Counted from the first letter of the stretch, positions 8,350 through 17,210 are shown. The stretch is 31,931 nt of DNA from TMED23 sp913054205 (GCA_046582495.1 JAYGEG010000137.1:1-31931); one strand, 5' to 3'. Notes: generated from the sequence alone by a model not told the origin. Translations and numbers: made by a program.

Positions 8350-9681
8350 TTGACAAACAGACAACTAGTTATTGGTTTTACGGCACTTGTTCTTACATTT
8401 TGCTGCCTGCGATTTCTATTTTTTTATGAGGTTTATCTCGACGACCCGTCAATGGTTGTGCAGGCAGATTCTGTTAGTTATGTCGACACCTCGAAGTCAC
8501 TTTTTGAAACAGGAAGATTCTTATCGAAAAATGGAAATATCGAAATCAGGCGCACCCCAGGCTATCCCATCATTATTGCGGCAACCTATCATTTGTTTGG
8601 CCCCGGAGACTTATTGCCAACAATCATCGTCCAGAATATTGCCTTCTTTTTAACCGTTTTAGTGAGTGCCTATCTGGCTTACCAACTCGCCGGAACCTCC
8701 GGCATGATTATAGCCAGCCTATTACTTGTCCTTGATTTTACGACTTTTTATTATGTGAATGTTATTCACACCGAAACTTTGTTCACATTGTTTATCACCT
8801 CGACAATTTTATTTTTATTAATCGGCTGGCGTTCACCAAATCGAATTTTAATGTGGTGGCTGATAGCAAGTACCAGTTTTTCAATCTCGACGATCATTCG
8901 ACCCAGCAGTTTGTATTTGTTTTATGCCGCCGCGCTGTTGGCGGTTATTTACTTCACCAATCATCAACGAAGTCCAATTGCCGGTTTCAAAATGGCTGTG
9001 GCAATATTCCTGCCGTGGATAGTCATCATTGGCTCCTGGCAACTTCGCAATTATTTATTGGTGGGACCATTTGTACTAACCAGTATTGAAGGAGAACTCT
9101 TCCACACCCGAACCGTGAGTATGTTGGCAATCCTACGTGGAGTTGAACCTCATGTTGCTGCTCTTCAGCTTCCAGAACATTTAAAATTTGGCAGTTCACC
9201 GATTGCCCATATCCAATTTTATTTAGAAAATTTTGGCATTTATATCAAAGCCAGCCTGCTGTCTATCGGGCGAACACTGTTTAGCCCGGCGCAAGAGCAG
9301 CTACAGGATTATTTCACAAATATCTATCGTGATTTATTTGCTCTGGAAACACCACTTTTGACCGGCGAATTCGGCCTTATAATCGAAGCCCTGAAGCAGC
9401 GCCCCATCGCCTATCTGCCTTTAATTCTTTTAGTTCTACTACATTCAGTTCTAATCGCTACCGGCGTGATCGTTTCAGCATTTTTTGCGCGTTCGATCGA
9501 AAGACGAAGCATTATCATTTACGCTGTGGCTCTTTTGTTCATCGTTTATTTTTTATTTATTGTCACCGTATTCGTTGGACATCCGAGATTTCATGTGCCA
9601 TTTGCACCGCTTTTGGCAATCCTTTCAGGATACGGTTACAGCCAGTTGATCAAAAAATTCAAAAAGCCATCACCCGCTTAG
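8350..9681 (+). CDS. Polytopic membrane glycosyltransferase, GT39/ArnT-like
   Basis: The 443-residue protein has roughly ten or more membrane segments. A first periplasmic loop contains acidic residues (QADSVSYVD, about 36-44) and RRTPGYP, and a later loop carries HTETLF. These are typical of GT-C-fold glycosyltransferases (PMT/ArnT) that use polyprenyl-phosphate sugar donors in the periplasm. The start is TTG 8350, with GAGAAG about 8 bp upstream. It follows the GT2 gene closely in the same direction, which fits one operon with a donor-making and a donor-using enzyme. The acceptor (lipid A, protein or glycan) is unknown. Base use is more A/T-rich than neighbouring catabolic genes, as is common for envelope-sugar genes. 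Confidence 0.82.
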   Translation: MTNRQLVIGFTALVLTFCCLRFLFFYEVYLDDPSMVVQADSVSYVDTSKSLFETGRFLSKNGNIEIRRTPGYPIIIAATYHLFGPGDLLPTIIVQNIAFFLTVLVSAYLAYQLAGTSGMIIASLLLVLDFTTFYYVNVIHTETLFTLFITSTILFLLIGWRSPNRILMWWLIASTSFSISTIIRPSSLYLFYAAALLAVIYFTNHQRSPIAGFKMAVAIFLPWIVIIGSWQLRNYLLVGPFVLTSIEGELFHTRTVSMLAILRGVEPHVAALQLPEHLKFGSSPIAHIQFYLENFGIYIKASLLSIGRTLFSPAQEQLQDYFTNIYRDLFALETPLLTGEFGLIIEALKQRPIAYLPLILLVLLHSVLIATGVIVSAFFARSIERRSIIIYAVALLFIVYFLFIVTVFVGHPRFHVPFAPLLAILSGYGYSQLIKKFKKPSPA

Positions 9682-9724
9682 AATACTGACAACGACACTT
9701 CATTTGGCCTGGATTTTTATGTAA

Positions 9725-9744
9725 TTACTCAGTATACTGAGTAA
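9725..9744. promoter_or_regulatory. Perfect 20-bp palindrome upstream of the monooxygenase operon
   Basis: TTACTCAGTATACTGAGTAA reads identically on both strands with no loop, as expected for the operator of a dimeric repressor (MarR, GntR or TetR type) rather than a transcript hairpin. It is centred about 77 bp before the monooxygenase ATG, in a 130-bp gap. Its core TATACT could also act as a -10 element, though no convincing -35 was found. No regulator gene lies next to it. Confidence 0.6.
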
Positions 9745-9811
9745 AAAATTTAGCATTTATAGGCGTGAGCAGATAAACTTTAAATATCACCAAGTAGGAG
9801 TCTCAGCAAAG

Positions 9812-10990
9812 ATGGTCGGAAAAATTGATCAACCAATATTAATAGCCGGCGGTGGTATTGGCGGCTGTGCGGCGGCGCTGGCGTTGTCGCTGAAAGGCTA
9901 TACCAGCATCGTGATGGAGCAGTCCTCAGAATTTGGCGAAATTGGTGCCGGCATCCAGCTTGGCCCCAACGTCCATAAAATGTTCATCCGCTTAGGTATC
10001 GAAAAAGAAATCCAGGATATGGCGTTCTACCCTGAGAATATCTTTATGAATGATGGGCTAACTGGCGAGTTGATCACGCAAGTCGATACAGGCGAGAAAT
10101 TCAGAGAACGTTTCGGGGCACCTTACGGCGTTATCCACCGGGCTGATTTGCTGGATATTTTACTCGGTGCCTGCCGGGCATCAGACCTCATCACCATGCT
10201 GACCTCCACCAAGGTTGTCGACTATGAAGAAAATGGTGATCAGGTAAAAGCGATCACGGAAAACGGCAACAACCATGAAGGCAGCGCGTTAATCGCTGCC
10301 GACGGTTTGTGGTCACAGATCAGGCCCAAGATCGTCGGCGATGGCGATCCGCGTGTATCGGGCCATATCGCCTACCGGGCAGTATTACCGATTGAAGAAG
10401 TTCCTGAATTTGCCAAAAACAACGACGTCGTCCTTTGGGCGGGACCAAAATTTCATTTGGTTCATTATAAACTTAGGCGAGGAGAACTATTTAACATTGT
10501 CGCTGTCTTTCACAGCGACCGCTACGAAGAAGGCTGGGACGCCTTTGGGGACCCAGAAGAACTGAAAGATCGCTTTGTTGACGCGCGCGAAGAAGTCCAA
10601 ACACTTTTGGCCAAAATTGAGTCCTGGAAAATGTGGGTGCTCTGTGACCGTGAGCCGGTTAAAACCTGGTCTAAAGGTCGCGTAACATTACTCGGTGATG
10701 CAGCTCATCCAATGCTGCAATATCTTGCAGCCGGTGCCGGCATGGCGATTGAAGACTCCGTTGTTCTCGCTGATTTGCTGGAGAAAAAAGATAGCAATAT
10801 CGAGAAATCCTTCGTCGACTATCAGGACACGCGCTATCTTCGAACCGGGCGGGTTCAAACGATGGCACGCATTTACGGCGAACTTTATCATGCAGGTGGC
10901 GTCGTCGGGGAGCTCCGCACCCAGATGCTTAAAGGTAAAGATCCGCAAAACTATGATGGAATAGCCTGGCTGTACGACGGGATCGAGTGA
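9812..10990 (+). CDS. FAD-dependent aromatic monooxygenase (3-hydroxybenzoate 6-hydroxylase / salicylate-hydroxylase-like)
   Basis: The 392-residue flavoprotein has the dinucleotide-binding GGGIGG (13-18), the DG motif (ADGLWS, 163-168) and the FAD-ribityl GD motif GDAAHPMLQYLAAGAGMAIED (295-315). PYGVIHRADLLD is typical of the 3-hydroxybenzoate 6-monooxygenase and salicylate hydroxylase group. These enzymes use NAD(P)H and O2 to hydroxylate a benzoate ring, for example 3-hydroxybenzoate to gentisate. The exact substrate is uncertain, and neither a gentisate dioxygenase nor a catechol dioxygenase is in the window. GGAG lies about 11 bp before ATG 9812. The thioesterase ATG follows the TGA directly, so the two are translationally coupled. 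A perfect palindrome upstream suggests repressor control. Confidence 0.85.
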   Translation: MVGKIDQPILIAGGGIGGCAAALALSLKGYTSIVMEQSSEFGEIGAGIQLGPNVHKMFIRLGIEKEIQDMAFYPENIFMNDGLTGELITQVDTGEKFRERFGAPYGVIHRADLLDILLGACRASDLITMLTSTKVVDYEENGDQVKAITENGNNHEGSALIAADGLWSQIRPKIVGDGDPRVSGHIAYRAVLPIEEVPEFAKNNDVVLWAGPKFHLVHYKLRRGELFNIVAVFHSDRYEEGWDAFGDPEELKDRFVDAREEVQTLLAKIESWKMWVLCDREPVKTWSKGRVTLLGDAAHPMLQYLAAGAGMAIEDSVVLADLLEKKDSNIEKSFVDYQDTRYLRTGRVQTMARIYGELYHAGGVVGELRTQMLKGKDPQNYDGIAWLYDGIE

Positions 10991-11461
10991 ATGAGCAACG
11001 AAGATTTAAGCAAACCGTTTTCTCTGAAAATTCCAATCCGGTTTACGCATACTGATCCTGCCGGCTTTGTCTTCTTTCCGCGTTATTTTGAAATGTTTCA
11101 AGCCGTTGCCGAAGACTGGTTTACCCATCGGCTCGATACGCGGTTTGCCGATATGGTGCTGGTTCAGGAAATCGGTCAGCCGACCGCGCATATTGATTGC
11201 CAATTTGTAAAACCTTGTCGGTTAGGAGAAGAACTTAAGCTCGCCCTTGTTTTGGAAAAGTTTGGCACTTCGTCTTTGGACCTTCGGTTTTTGGGTACCG
11301 TTGAAGGTGAAGTCCGACTGCGTGCCCATTCCATTCAAGTGCTGGTCAGCATGAGTTCTGGTCGGCCACTGCCTATCCCAGATAAACTCCGCCTCCACCT
11401 GGAAGCCTACCAATCTACAGTCATACCGCCTGAAAACCTACTCGGAGAAGCCAGACGTTAA
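10991..11461 (+). CDS. Hotdog-fold acyl-CoA thioesterase (4-hydroxybenzoyl-CoA thioesterase type)
   Basis: The 156-residue protein is a single hotdog domain. IRFTHTDPAGFVFFPRYFEMF carries the catalytic-type Asp (D22) seen in 4HBT thioesterases that hydrolyse hydroxybenzoyl-CoA or similar acyl-CoAs. Its ATG follows the stop of the monooxygenase without a gap, so the two are coupled. A plausible role is freeing hydroxybenzoate from its CoA ester to supply the monooxygenase, but this is inferred from context only. Its stop overlaps the convergent DUF1330 gene by 4 bp. Confidence 0.87.
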   Translation: MSNEDLSKPFSLKIPIRFTHTDPAGFVFFPRYFEMFQAVAEDWFTHRLDTRFADMVLVQEIGQPTAHIDCQFVKPCRLGEELKLALVLEKFGTSSLDLRFLGTVEGEVRLRAHSIQVLVSMSSGRPLPIPDKLRLHLEAYQSTVIPPENLLGEARR

Positions 11462-11751
11462 GTGGCACCATCGACGACGGCCAATGTCGCATCGATTGCG
11501 GCTAAGCGGATTTCTTTCAGGGGCTGATATTCACTGGCTTCGTACCAACCGTTTAGCGATTCCAAATCCGGAAACTCGAGAATGAGCGTCCGAATACTGT
11601 TGAGGCTTCCCTCCAATACGGTTGGCTCCGGGCTCGCCGCTAAAAGCTTGCCGCCGAATTTCTCCGTATGGGCAGCAACTTTTTGACCGTATTCTTTGAG
11701 TTTGTCCTGGTCTTTGATTTTTTCGATGTTGACGATGACATAGGCAGACAT
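11458..11751 (-). CDS. DUF1330 family protein
   Basis: The 97-residue protein matches the DUF1330 pattern, a small ferredoxin-like (dimeric alpha/beta barrel) fold: AYVIVNIEKIKD at the start, YGQKVAAHTEKFGGKLL, then a beta-rich end. The biochemical role of the family is not established. GGGG about 8 bp before the start is a plausible ribosome site. It converges on the thioesterase with a 4-bp overlap, and helicase transcription from further upstream could read into it. Confidence 0.82.
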   Translation of the reverse strand: MSAYVIVNIEKIKDQDKLKEYGQKVAAHTEKFGGKLLAASPEPTVLEGSLNSIRTLILEFPDLESLNGWYEASEYQPLKEIRLAAIDATLAVVDGAT

Positions 11752-11863
11752 AAAATTTCCCCTTATTTATTTTGTATGAGGATAGTTTAACGGCTCCGCA
11801 TCCATCAGGGCAGTAAAATATTTGCGATGGCGAAATTCAGTGGTTCTTGAATACAGAAACAAA

Positions 11864-13915
11864 TTAGGAATTTCTTCGTACTCGTTTCCGTTTTAAGGGA
11901 CTGGATCCGTCATCTCTTTTTGCATCGCCTTTACGCCCAGCTTTGCCAAATTTGAGCTTGGGGCCTCTTTTGAGAACATCGCCGTCTTCAGGATCATTTT
12001 CAGGCTTGGATTTTTTTGGCTTATTTTTGTGCTGTCTTAAATCTTCTGAGCCTTTGGCGGCTTTCGCCATAATATCTGCAAGCTGCTTTTGATCTTCAGA
12101 AAAATCGCGAGGTGGTTTGTCAGATTTTTGTTTGTATTTGCGCTTCGGCTTCTTTTTACCCCGCGGCTTTTCGAAACTATCGTGTCTTTCAGCACTCTTT
12201 GACTCGCGCCGAGGCTCACTCCGAGACTCGCCTTGGTTTTCCTCAAAAATTTTCGGCATTGCATCTAGACGGTTCACCGTCATGCTTTTCTCCAGCTTAC
12301 GGCTGGGACCGAGGGCTTCCAAGAATTTATCAGCACTTTCCGGGGCCAGCTCGAAATATGTTTCTGTTTCCTGAATTCTGATAGCACCGATGTCGCGCTT
12401 TTTAAGATCACCCGCGCGGATCAAGGCCGGCAACAGCCAGCGGGGCTCGGCCGTGTGCTTGCGCCCAACGGATAACGAGAACCATACACCTTTGTCAAAT
12501 GCATCCTTCGACGTATCACGACCGGCTCGTCTTGAACCATCTCTAGAGTCGCCTCGTTTGCGATCTCTTCTTGGACGGTCCCTCTCTTCACGGTCGGAAG
12601 GTGGGGCGTTCAATAAATCTTCCGGTGCTGATTGGCCAGCGCGATAAAGCCGCACAAAGGCCGCCGCGACCTGCTCAGGACTATGGCCGGCCAGTATCTG
12701 TTGGGCAAACGCCTGTTCTTCTGCTTTCACCGGCTCAACTAAGACCGGGTCTGCGAGAATGCGTTCATCATCACGTTTAACAATGTCATCCACGGAAGGC
12801 GGCTTGGCCCATTTGGCATCGATATTGGCATTTTGGAAAAGCCGCTCGGTACGTTTGCGGGCATTGTGCGGCACAATTAATGCGCTTACGCCTTTGCGGC
12901 CAGCACGGCCGGTCCGTCCGCTTCTATGTAAGAGAGATTCACGGTTTTTTGGGATGTCAGCATGAATAACCAGTTCCAAATTTGGCAGATCAATACCGCG
13001 CGACGCGACATCGGTTGCAATACACACCCGCGCGCGACCATCCCGTAAGGACTGCAAAGCGTGCGTACGTTGACTCTGGCTTAACTCGCCCGACAGCGCC
13101 ACAACCGAAAAGCCCCGGTTATTAAAGCGGCTGGTCATGCGGTTAACTGTGGCGCGTGTCGCGCAAAATACGATTGCAGATTTTGCCTCGTAGTACCGAA
13201 GCACATTGATGATGGCGTTTTCTTTCTCGTTAGAAGAAGCAAAGTATGCTTTGTACTCGATGTCGATATGCTGCTCGCGCTCGGCCGAAGTCGAAATACG
13301 AACCGCGTTGCGCTGATAACGCTTGGCGAGATTTGCGCTGGATTTCGGTACAGTTGCCGAGAACATCAACGTACGGCGCTCGGTGGGAGCTGAACCTAGA
13401 ATAAATTCAAGGTCATCACGGAAACCCATGTCGAGCATTTCGTCTACTTCATCCAGCACGGCGGCCCGTAGACCAGACAAATCTAAAGAACCGCGTTCAA
13501 TGTGATCTCGCAGCCGTCCGGGTGTCCCAACGACGATATGAGCACCGCGGTCCAATGTCCGGCGTTCGGTGCGCATATCCATGCCGCCGACGCAGGAGGC
13601 CAAGGATGCACCGGTTTTTTCATAGAGCCATTCCAATTCCCGCTGCACCTGCAACGCTAGTTCCCGGGTCGGCGTAACGATGAGGGCCAGAGGCACGTTC
13701 GCGCGTTGAAAACGATCCTCACCTTCAAGCAAAGTCGGTGCCAGTGACATGCCAAAGGCAACGGTTTTCCCTGACCCCGTTTGAGCCGAAACCAGCACAT
13801 CAGCTTCTTTCAACTCCGGTGCCAAAACCGCCTCTTGCACTGGTGTCAGCGTGTCATAGCCGCGGTTACTCAATGCCTGGCCGAGCGCCGGAACGACGCC
13901 TTCAAAATCTGTCAT
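11864..13915 (-). CDS. DEAD-box ATP-dependent RNA helicase with DbpA-type RNA-binding domain
   Basis: From ATG 13915 (MTDFEG) the product is 683 residues. Helicase motifs occur in order: Q motif (TLTPVQEAV), Walker A AQTGSGKT (44-51), PTRELALQ, GTPGR, motif II DEVDEMLDMGF (near 155), SAT, and HRSGRTGRAGR of motif VI. Residues near 470-550 (WFSLSVGRKHTAEPRWLLPALIRAGDL and following) match the DbpA/CsdA RNA-binding domain. The last 130 or so residues are a Lys/Arg-rich, low-complexity tail. This is the DeaD/CsdA layout, remodelling rRNA or mRNA structure during ribosome assembly or cold growth. The 27-residue extension to 13996 was rejected because translation from MTDF begins just before the Q motif, as in homologs. 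Motif II has Val where most relatives have Ala. Confidence 0.92.
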   Translation of the reverse strand: MTDFEGVVPALGQALSNRGYDTLTPVQEAVLAPELKEADVLVSAQTGSGKTVAFGMSLAPTLLEGEDRFQRANVPLALIVTPTRELALQVQRELEWLYEKTGASLASCVGGMDMRTERRTLDRGAHIVVGTPGRLRDHIERGSLDLSGLRAAVLDEVDEMLDMGFRDDLEFILGSAPTERRTLMFSATVPKSSANLAKRYQRNAVRISTSAEREQHIDIEYKAYFASSNEKENAIINVLRYYEAKSAIVFCATRATVNRMTSRFNNRGFSVVALSGELSQSQRTHALQSLRDGRARVCIATDVASRGIDLPNLELVIHADIPKNRESLLHRSGRTGRAGRKGVSALIVPHNARKRTERLFQNANIDAKWAKPPSVDDIVKRDDERILADPVLVEPVKAEEQAFAQQILAGHSPEQVAAAFVRLYRAGQSAPEDLLNAPPSDREERDRPRRDRKRGDSRDGSRRAGRDTSKDAFDKGVWFSLSVGRKHTAEPRWLLPALIRAGDLKKRDIGAIRIQETETYFELAPESADKFLEALGPSRKLEKSMTVNRLDAMPKIFEENQGESRSEPRRESKSAERHDSFEKPRGKKKPKRKYKQKSDKPPRDFSEDQKQLADIMAKAAKGSEDLRQHKNKPKKSKPENDPEDGDVLKRGPKLKFGKAGRKGDAKRDDGSSPLKRKRVRRNS

Positions 13916-14113
13916 GTCTATTCTTTCGGAATGCGGGTCGTGTGCTAGAAATAAGTCTGTATTGGACACACACAAAGCTGCAAATACGCAGCTCAATTTA
14001 AGTTGGCTGCGTTGTACGTTGAGTTGGCAATGATGTAAAGCCGCGATGTAACGCGATTTCTGGATATAGCGGCTGGTTCAAAAATCATTCTCATAAAAAT
14101 ATCAGCAAAATCT

Positions 14114-14159
14114 AAAATATCGATATTTTTTGTTGTATAACAAATCTGTGTATTATATT
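14114..14159. promoter_or_regulatory. Operator/promoter region of the TRAP transporter operon
   Basis: The 317-bp gap between the divergent helicase and dctP genes (13916-14232) holds no gene. Two adjoining inverted repeats occupy its middle: AAAATATCGATATTTT (14114-14129, perfect) and TTTGTT-GTAT-AACAAA (14129-14144). The second resembles the TTGTATACAA-type boxes of GntR/FadR-family regulators, which often control TRAP transporters. A weak promoter fits across it: TTGTTG (14130-14135), a 17-bp spacer and TTATAT (14153-14158). A repressor on the second repeat would cover the -35. The regulator is not in the window. The assignment is by pattern only. Confidence 0.4.
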
Positions 14160-14232
14160 ATGGTTCGGAAATAATCGTTCTATTACAGAGCCAAAAATAT
14201 ATTTTTCGCCAATGTAACAGGGAGATCACGAC

Positions 14233-15276
14233 ATGTCTAAAGTACTATTAACCACTGCGGCTGCCGCATTGGCTGTTTCTACATTATTTGGATCTACAGC
14301 ACCGGTAAATTCCGCCGAAGTTACCTTGCGGATGCACACATTCATTCCGCCGGTTGCTAATCCAGCAAAAACCTTTTTAGCGCCTTGGGCTAAAAAAATT
14401 GAAAAAGCCTCCGGCGGACGTATTGAAGTTAAAACTTTCTGGGCCATGCAATTAGGCGGCAAACCAACACAACTACTAGATCAGGTCCGTGATGGTGTTG
14501 TTGATATCGTATGGACTCTACCTGGCTTTACCACCGGCCGGATGCCCAAAATTGAAACTTTTGAGCTACCCTTTATTCACCATGATGCAGTGTCTACAAC
14601 CTTGGCGTTGCAGGATTTCCAAGACAAACATCTCAAAGATGAAATGAGCGAATATCATCCATTGCTGACCCATGCCCATGACGGCGAATTGTTCATGACC
14701 AAAAATCCGATCAATAAAATGTCGGATATTAAAGGCATGAAATTGCGTGCGGCTAACCGCTCGGGCGTCTGGTTGCTTCAATCTCTCGGTGCCGATGCCA
14801 TCGGATCACCGCTACCGCGTATTCCGCCAATGCTGGCGAAAGGGACTATCAGTGGTGTGATGTTACCGTATGAAATTGCGCCAGCCGTTAAAATGCACGA
14901 GTTGGTAAAATATTTCACCGAGTTGTCACCACCCGACACAAGAATGGGAACGGCTGTATTTACCTTCCTGATGAACAAAAAAAGCTATGCCAAGCTTCCT
15001 GGTGATCTGAAGAAAATCATCGATGCTCATTCCGGCCGCAATATTGCGCGGGCAACCGGCGAAAACTGGCGGGCCATCGAAGCTCCTGGCCTCAAAATCA
15101 TGAAGTCGAAAAAGAAGAATGTATTTACGACGCTTAGCCCTGAAGAATCGATGAAAATCAAAAAAGCAACAGCTGTGGTTTACACCAAGTTCAAAGCTGA
15201 AATGAAAAAACTCGGCTTCAACGGTCAGGAACTGATCGATGATGCCCGTTCCATGATTGCTAAGTATAGAAAATAA
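14233..15276 (+). CDS. dctP: TRAP transporter substrate-binding protein DctP
   Basis: The 347-residue periplasmic protein has a signal peptide (1-28, cleavage after NSA) and the DctP fold. It contains the characteristic segment GMKLRAANRSGVWLLQSLGA, whose arginine normally clamps the substrate carboxylate, followed by PPMLAKGTISGVMLPYEI. It captures an organic acid, probably a carboxylate, and delivers it to the DctQM membrane proteins. GGAGA lies 7 bp before ATG 14233. It is the first gene of dctP-dctQ-dctM. The substrate cannot be inferred from sequence alone. Confidence 0.93.
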   Translation: MSKVLLTTAAAALAVSTLFGSTAPVNSAEVTLRMHTFIPPVANPAKTFLAPWAKKIEKASGGRIEVKTFWAMQLGGKPTQLLDQVRDGVVDIVWTLPGFTTGRMPKIETFELPFIHHDAVSTTLALQDFQDKHLKDEMSEYHPLLTHAHDGELFMTKNPINKMSDIKGMKLRAANRSGVWLLQSLGADAIGSPLPRIPPMLAKGTISGVMLPYEIAPAVKMHELVKYFTELSPPDTRMGTAVFTFLMNKKSYAKLPGDLKKIIDAHSGRNIARATGENWRAIEAPGLKIMKSKKKNVFTTLSPEESMKIKKATAVVYTKFKAEMKKLGFNGQELIDDARSMIAKYRK

Positions 15277-15280
15277 ACTT

Positions 15281-15294
15281 CTTAGGATACTAAG
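15281..15294 (+). other. Small hairpin between dctP and dctQ
   Basis: CTTAG-GATA-CTAAG forms a 5-bp stem with a 4-base loop in the 23-bp gap. It also contains AGGA, the only ribosome-site-like sequence for the GTG start of dctQ. Such intergenic structures often let the binding protein be made in excess of the membrane subunits. No U-tract follows, so it is not a classical terminator. Confidence 0.3.
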
Positions 15295-15299
15295 ATACA

Positions 15300-15875
15300 G
15301 TGAGTGACGTACTTGAAGGTTCAGCCCGGCCCACCGATAAGGTGGGTCGGGTTCTTTATAAACTAGCTGCCGGGCTAGCACTCTTCGGCAGCTTTGTCAT
15401 CGGGGCTATGGCCGTTGTGATCGCTATTAACGTGACCGGGCGGGCCGCTTTTAACGTTTCCCTGACAGGCATCATCGACTTGATTGAGCTTGGCACTGGC
15501 ACGGCGGTATTTGCTTTTCTGCCCTATTGCCAACTCATGCGCGAAAACGTCATTGTTGATTTCATTTTGACCAAGGCACCGACGCGCGCCAAAACGATTT
15601 GCGATGCCTTTGGCAGCGTAATTTTTATTGCTCTTGGCGTTCTGATAACCATGCAACTGAGACAAGGCGGCATGGATATGTACCGATATAAGGAATCCTT
15701 TACCACGATCGGATTTCCCCGCTGGATATCCTTTCCTTACGCCGTGCTCTGCATGTCGTTGTTAGTCGTCGTTTGCGTTTACACTCTTGGGCGCAGCATC
15801 GCCGAAACTCGAGCCAACAAATTCTTTGACGAGTCCTTGAATGCGCCCGGCCCTGATATGCACGGGGAACATTAA
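15300..15875 (+). CDS. dctQ: TRAP transporter small membrane subunit DctQ
   Basis: The 191-residue protein has four hydrophobic segments (about 20-47, 57-80, 97-116 and 138-160), the DctQ layout. PYCQLMRENVIVDFIL matches the family's conserved mid-region. It forms the membrane complex with DctM and docks DctP. The start is GTG 15300 (MSDVLEGS); the next gene starts directly after its TAA, showing coupled translation. Confidence 0.9.
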   Translation: MSDVLEGSARPTDKVGRVLYKLAAGLALFGSFVIGAMAVVIAINVTGRAAFNVSLTGIIDLIELGTGTAVFAFLPYCQLMRENVIVDFILTKAPTRAKTICDAFGSVIFIALGVLITMQLRQGGMDMYRYKESFTTIGFPRWISFPYAVLCMSLLVVVCVYTLGRSIAETRANKFFDESLNAPGPDMHGEH

Positions 15876-17210
15876 ATGCCCGAATTAACCGGTTTAGAAT
15901 TTGGTATCATAGGCTTTGTTGCGCTTATGGGACTGCTTGCCATCCGCATTCCCATTGGCGTAGCCATGCTGGCAGTAGGTATGCTGGGATATCTTTCAAT
16001 TGCCGGACCGACGGCTCTCATGAGTTATCTTAAAACCGACGCCTATTGGCGATTTTCGACTTTTGATTTATCGGTCGCGCCGCTGTTTATCATGATGGGG
16101 CAGTTCGCGGCTAAAGCTGGACTTTCGCAGGCCTTGTTCACAGCTGCGCATCGTTTCCTCGGCCATTTTAGAGGCGGCGTCGCCATGGCAGCTGTCGGCG
16201 GGTGCGCCGGATTTGGCGCCATCAGCGGCTCTTCGCTGGCGACCGCAGCCATCATGGGTCAGGTGGCATTGCCTGAGCTAAAACGCTTTAACTATTCAGG
16301 CTCGCTCGCCACCGGCTGTTTGGCTGCGGGCGGTACACTCGGCATTCTTATACCGCCGTCGTTGATTTTGATTATTTATGCGATTTTGGTGGAAGCCAAT
16401 ATCGCGACTCTTTTCCAGGCGGCTCTCATTCCAGGCATTCTTGCAGCGTTGGGTTATATGTTGGTGATCGCCATCGTCGTCCGCATTTTCCCGGACTCCG
16501 GCCCTGCCGCGCCCAAAGCTTCCAGAGCCGAAAGGTGGAAAGCTTTAATGGATATATGGGCTGTGTTGCTGATTTTTATCCTTGTGATGGGCGGCATATA
16601 TTCAGGCATATTCACGCCGACCGAAGGTGCTGGTATCGGCTGCGTCGGCACATTTTTGATTGCCATTACACGAGGCGGTATGCGCCTTTCCGGCGTTGTT
16701 GATGTATTTCTTGGCACCGCGGCCACGACGGGTTTGATCTTTCTCATCATCCTTGGCGCATCGCTTTTCAATGCCTTTTTGGGTTTTACCGAATTGCCTA
16801 ATGATCTGGCAGAGTACTTTAAAAACTCAGGTCTCCCGCCTGTCACCGTAATTGTGATGATGGTGGTGATTTACATTTTGCTCGGCTTTATCATGGACAG
16901 CTTATCAATGATCCTGCTGACCGTGCCGATCTTCTGGCCGATCATTGCCGGTTTGGATTTCGGCATGTCGGTTGATGATGTGAAGCTTTGGTTCGGCATA
17001 ATTACATTGATTGTTGTCGAGGTCGGCCTCATCACACCCCCGGTCGGCTTAAATGTATTTGTCATCAGTTCGATGGCCAAAGATGTGCCGATGATCGAAA
17101 CCTTCAAAGGTGTGATACCGTTTTTCATGTCAGATCTGGTTCGGGTCGTTATCATCATTGCGCTACCTTCAATCACGCTGATATTGCCGCGTCTATTAGC
17201 GGTGGAGTAG
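15876..17210 (+). CDS. dctM: TRAP transporter large permease subunit DctM
   Basis: The 444-residue polytopic protein has about twelve membrane helices and typical DctM signatures: GGCAGFGAISGSSLATAAIMG (about 108-128), GTLGILIPPSLILIIYAILVE and, near the end, EVGLITPPVGLNVFVIS. It carries the ion-coupled transport path (Na+ in characterised members). ATG abuts the dctQ stop. A DUF2306 membrane protein gene follows about 36 bp downstream and may belong to the same transcript. Confidence 0.94.
   Translation: MPELTGLEFGIIGFVALMGLLAIRIPIGVAMLAVGMLGYLSIAGPTALMSYLKTDAYWRFSTFDLSVAPLFIMMGQFAAKAGLSQALFTAAHRFLGHFRGGVAMAAVGGCAGFGAISGSSLATAAIMGQVALPELKRFNYSGSLATGCLAAGGTLGILIPPSLILIIYAILVEANIATLFQAALIPGILAALGYMLVIAIVVRIFPDSGPAAPKASRAERWKALMDIWAVLLIFILVMGGIYSGIFTPTEGAGIGCVGTFLIAITRGGMRLSGVVDVFLGTAATTGLIFLIILGASLFNAFLGFTELPNDLAEYFKNSGLPPVTVIVMMVVIYILLGFIMDSLSMILLTVPIFWPIIAGLDFGMSVDDVKLWFGIITLIVVEVGLITPPVGLNVFVISSMAKDVPMIETFKGVIPFFMSDLVRVVIIIALPSITLILPRLLAVE

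Noticed and set aside
13441..13450. DEVD instead of DEAD in helicase motif II as a defect
   Set aside because: Val is found naturally in some DEAD-box relatives and the Asp and Glu residues are intact; it cannot be called a lesion.
13916..13996. 27-residue N-terminal extension of the helicase
   Set aside because: The Q motif and family start fit MTDF at 13915; the extension has no helicase sequence and covers the promoter gap.
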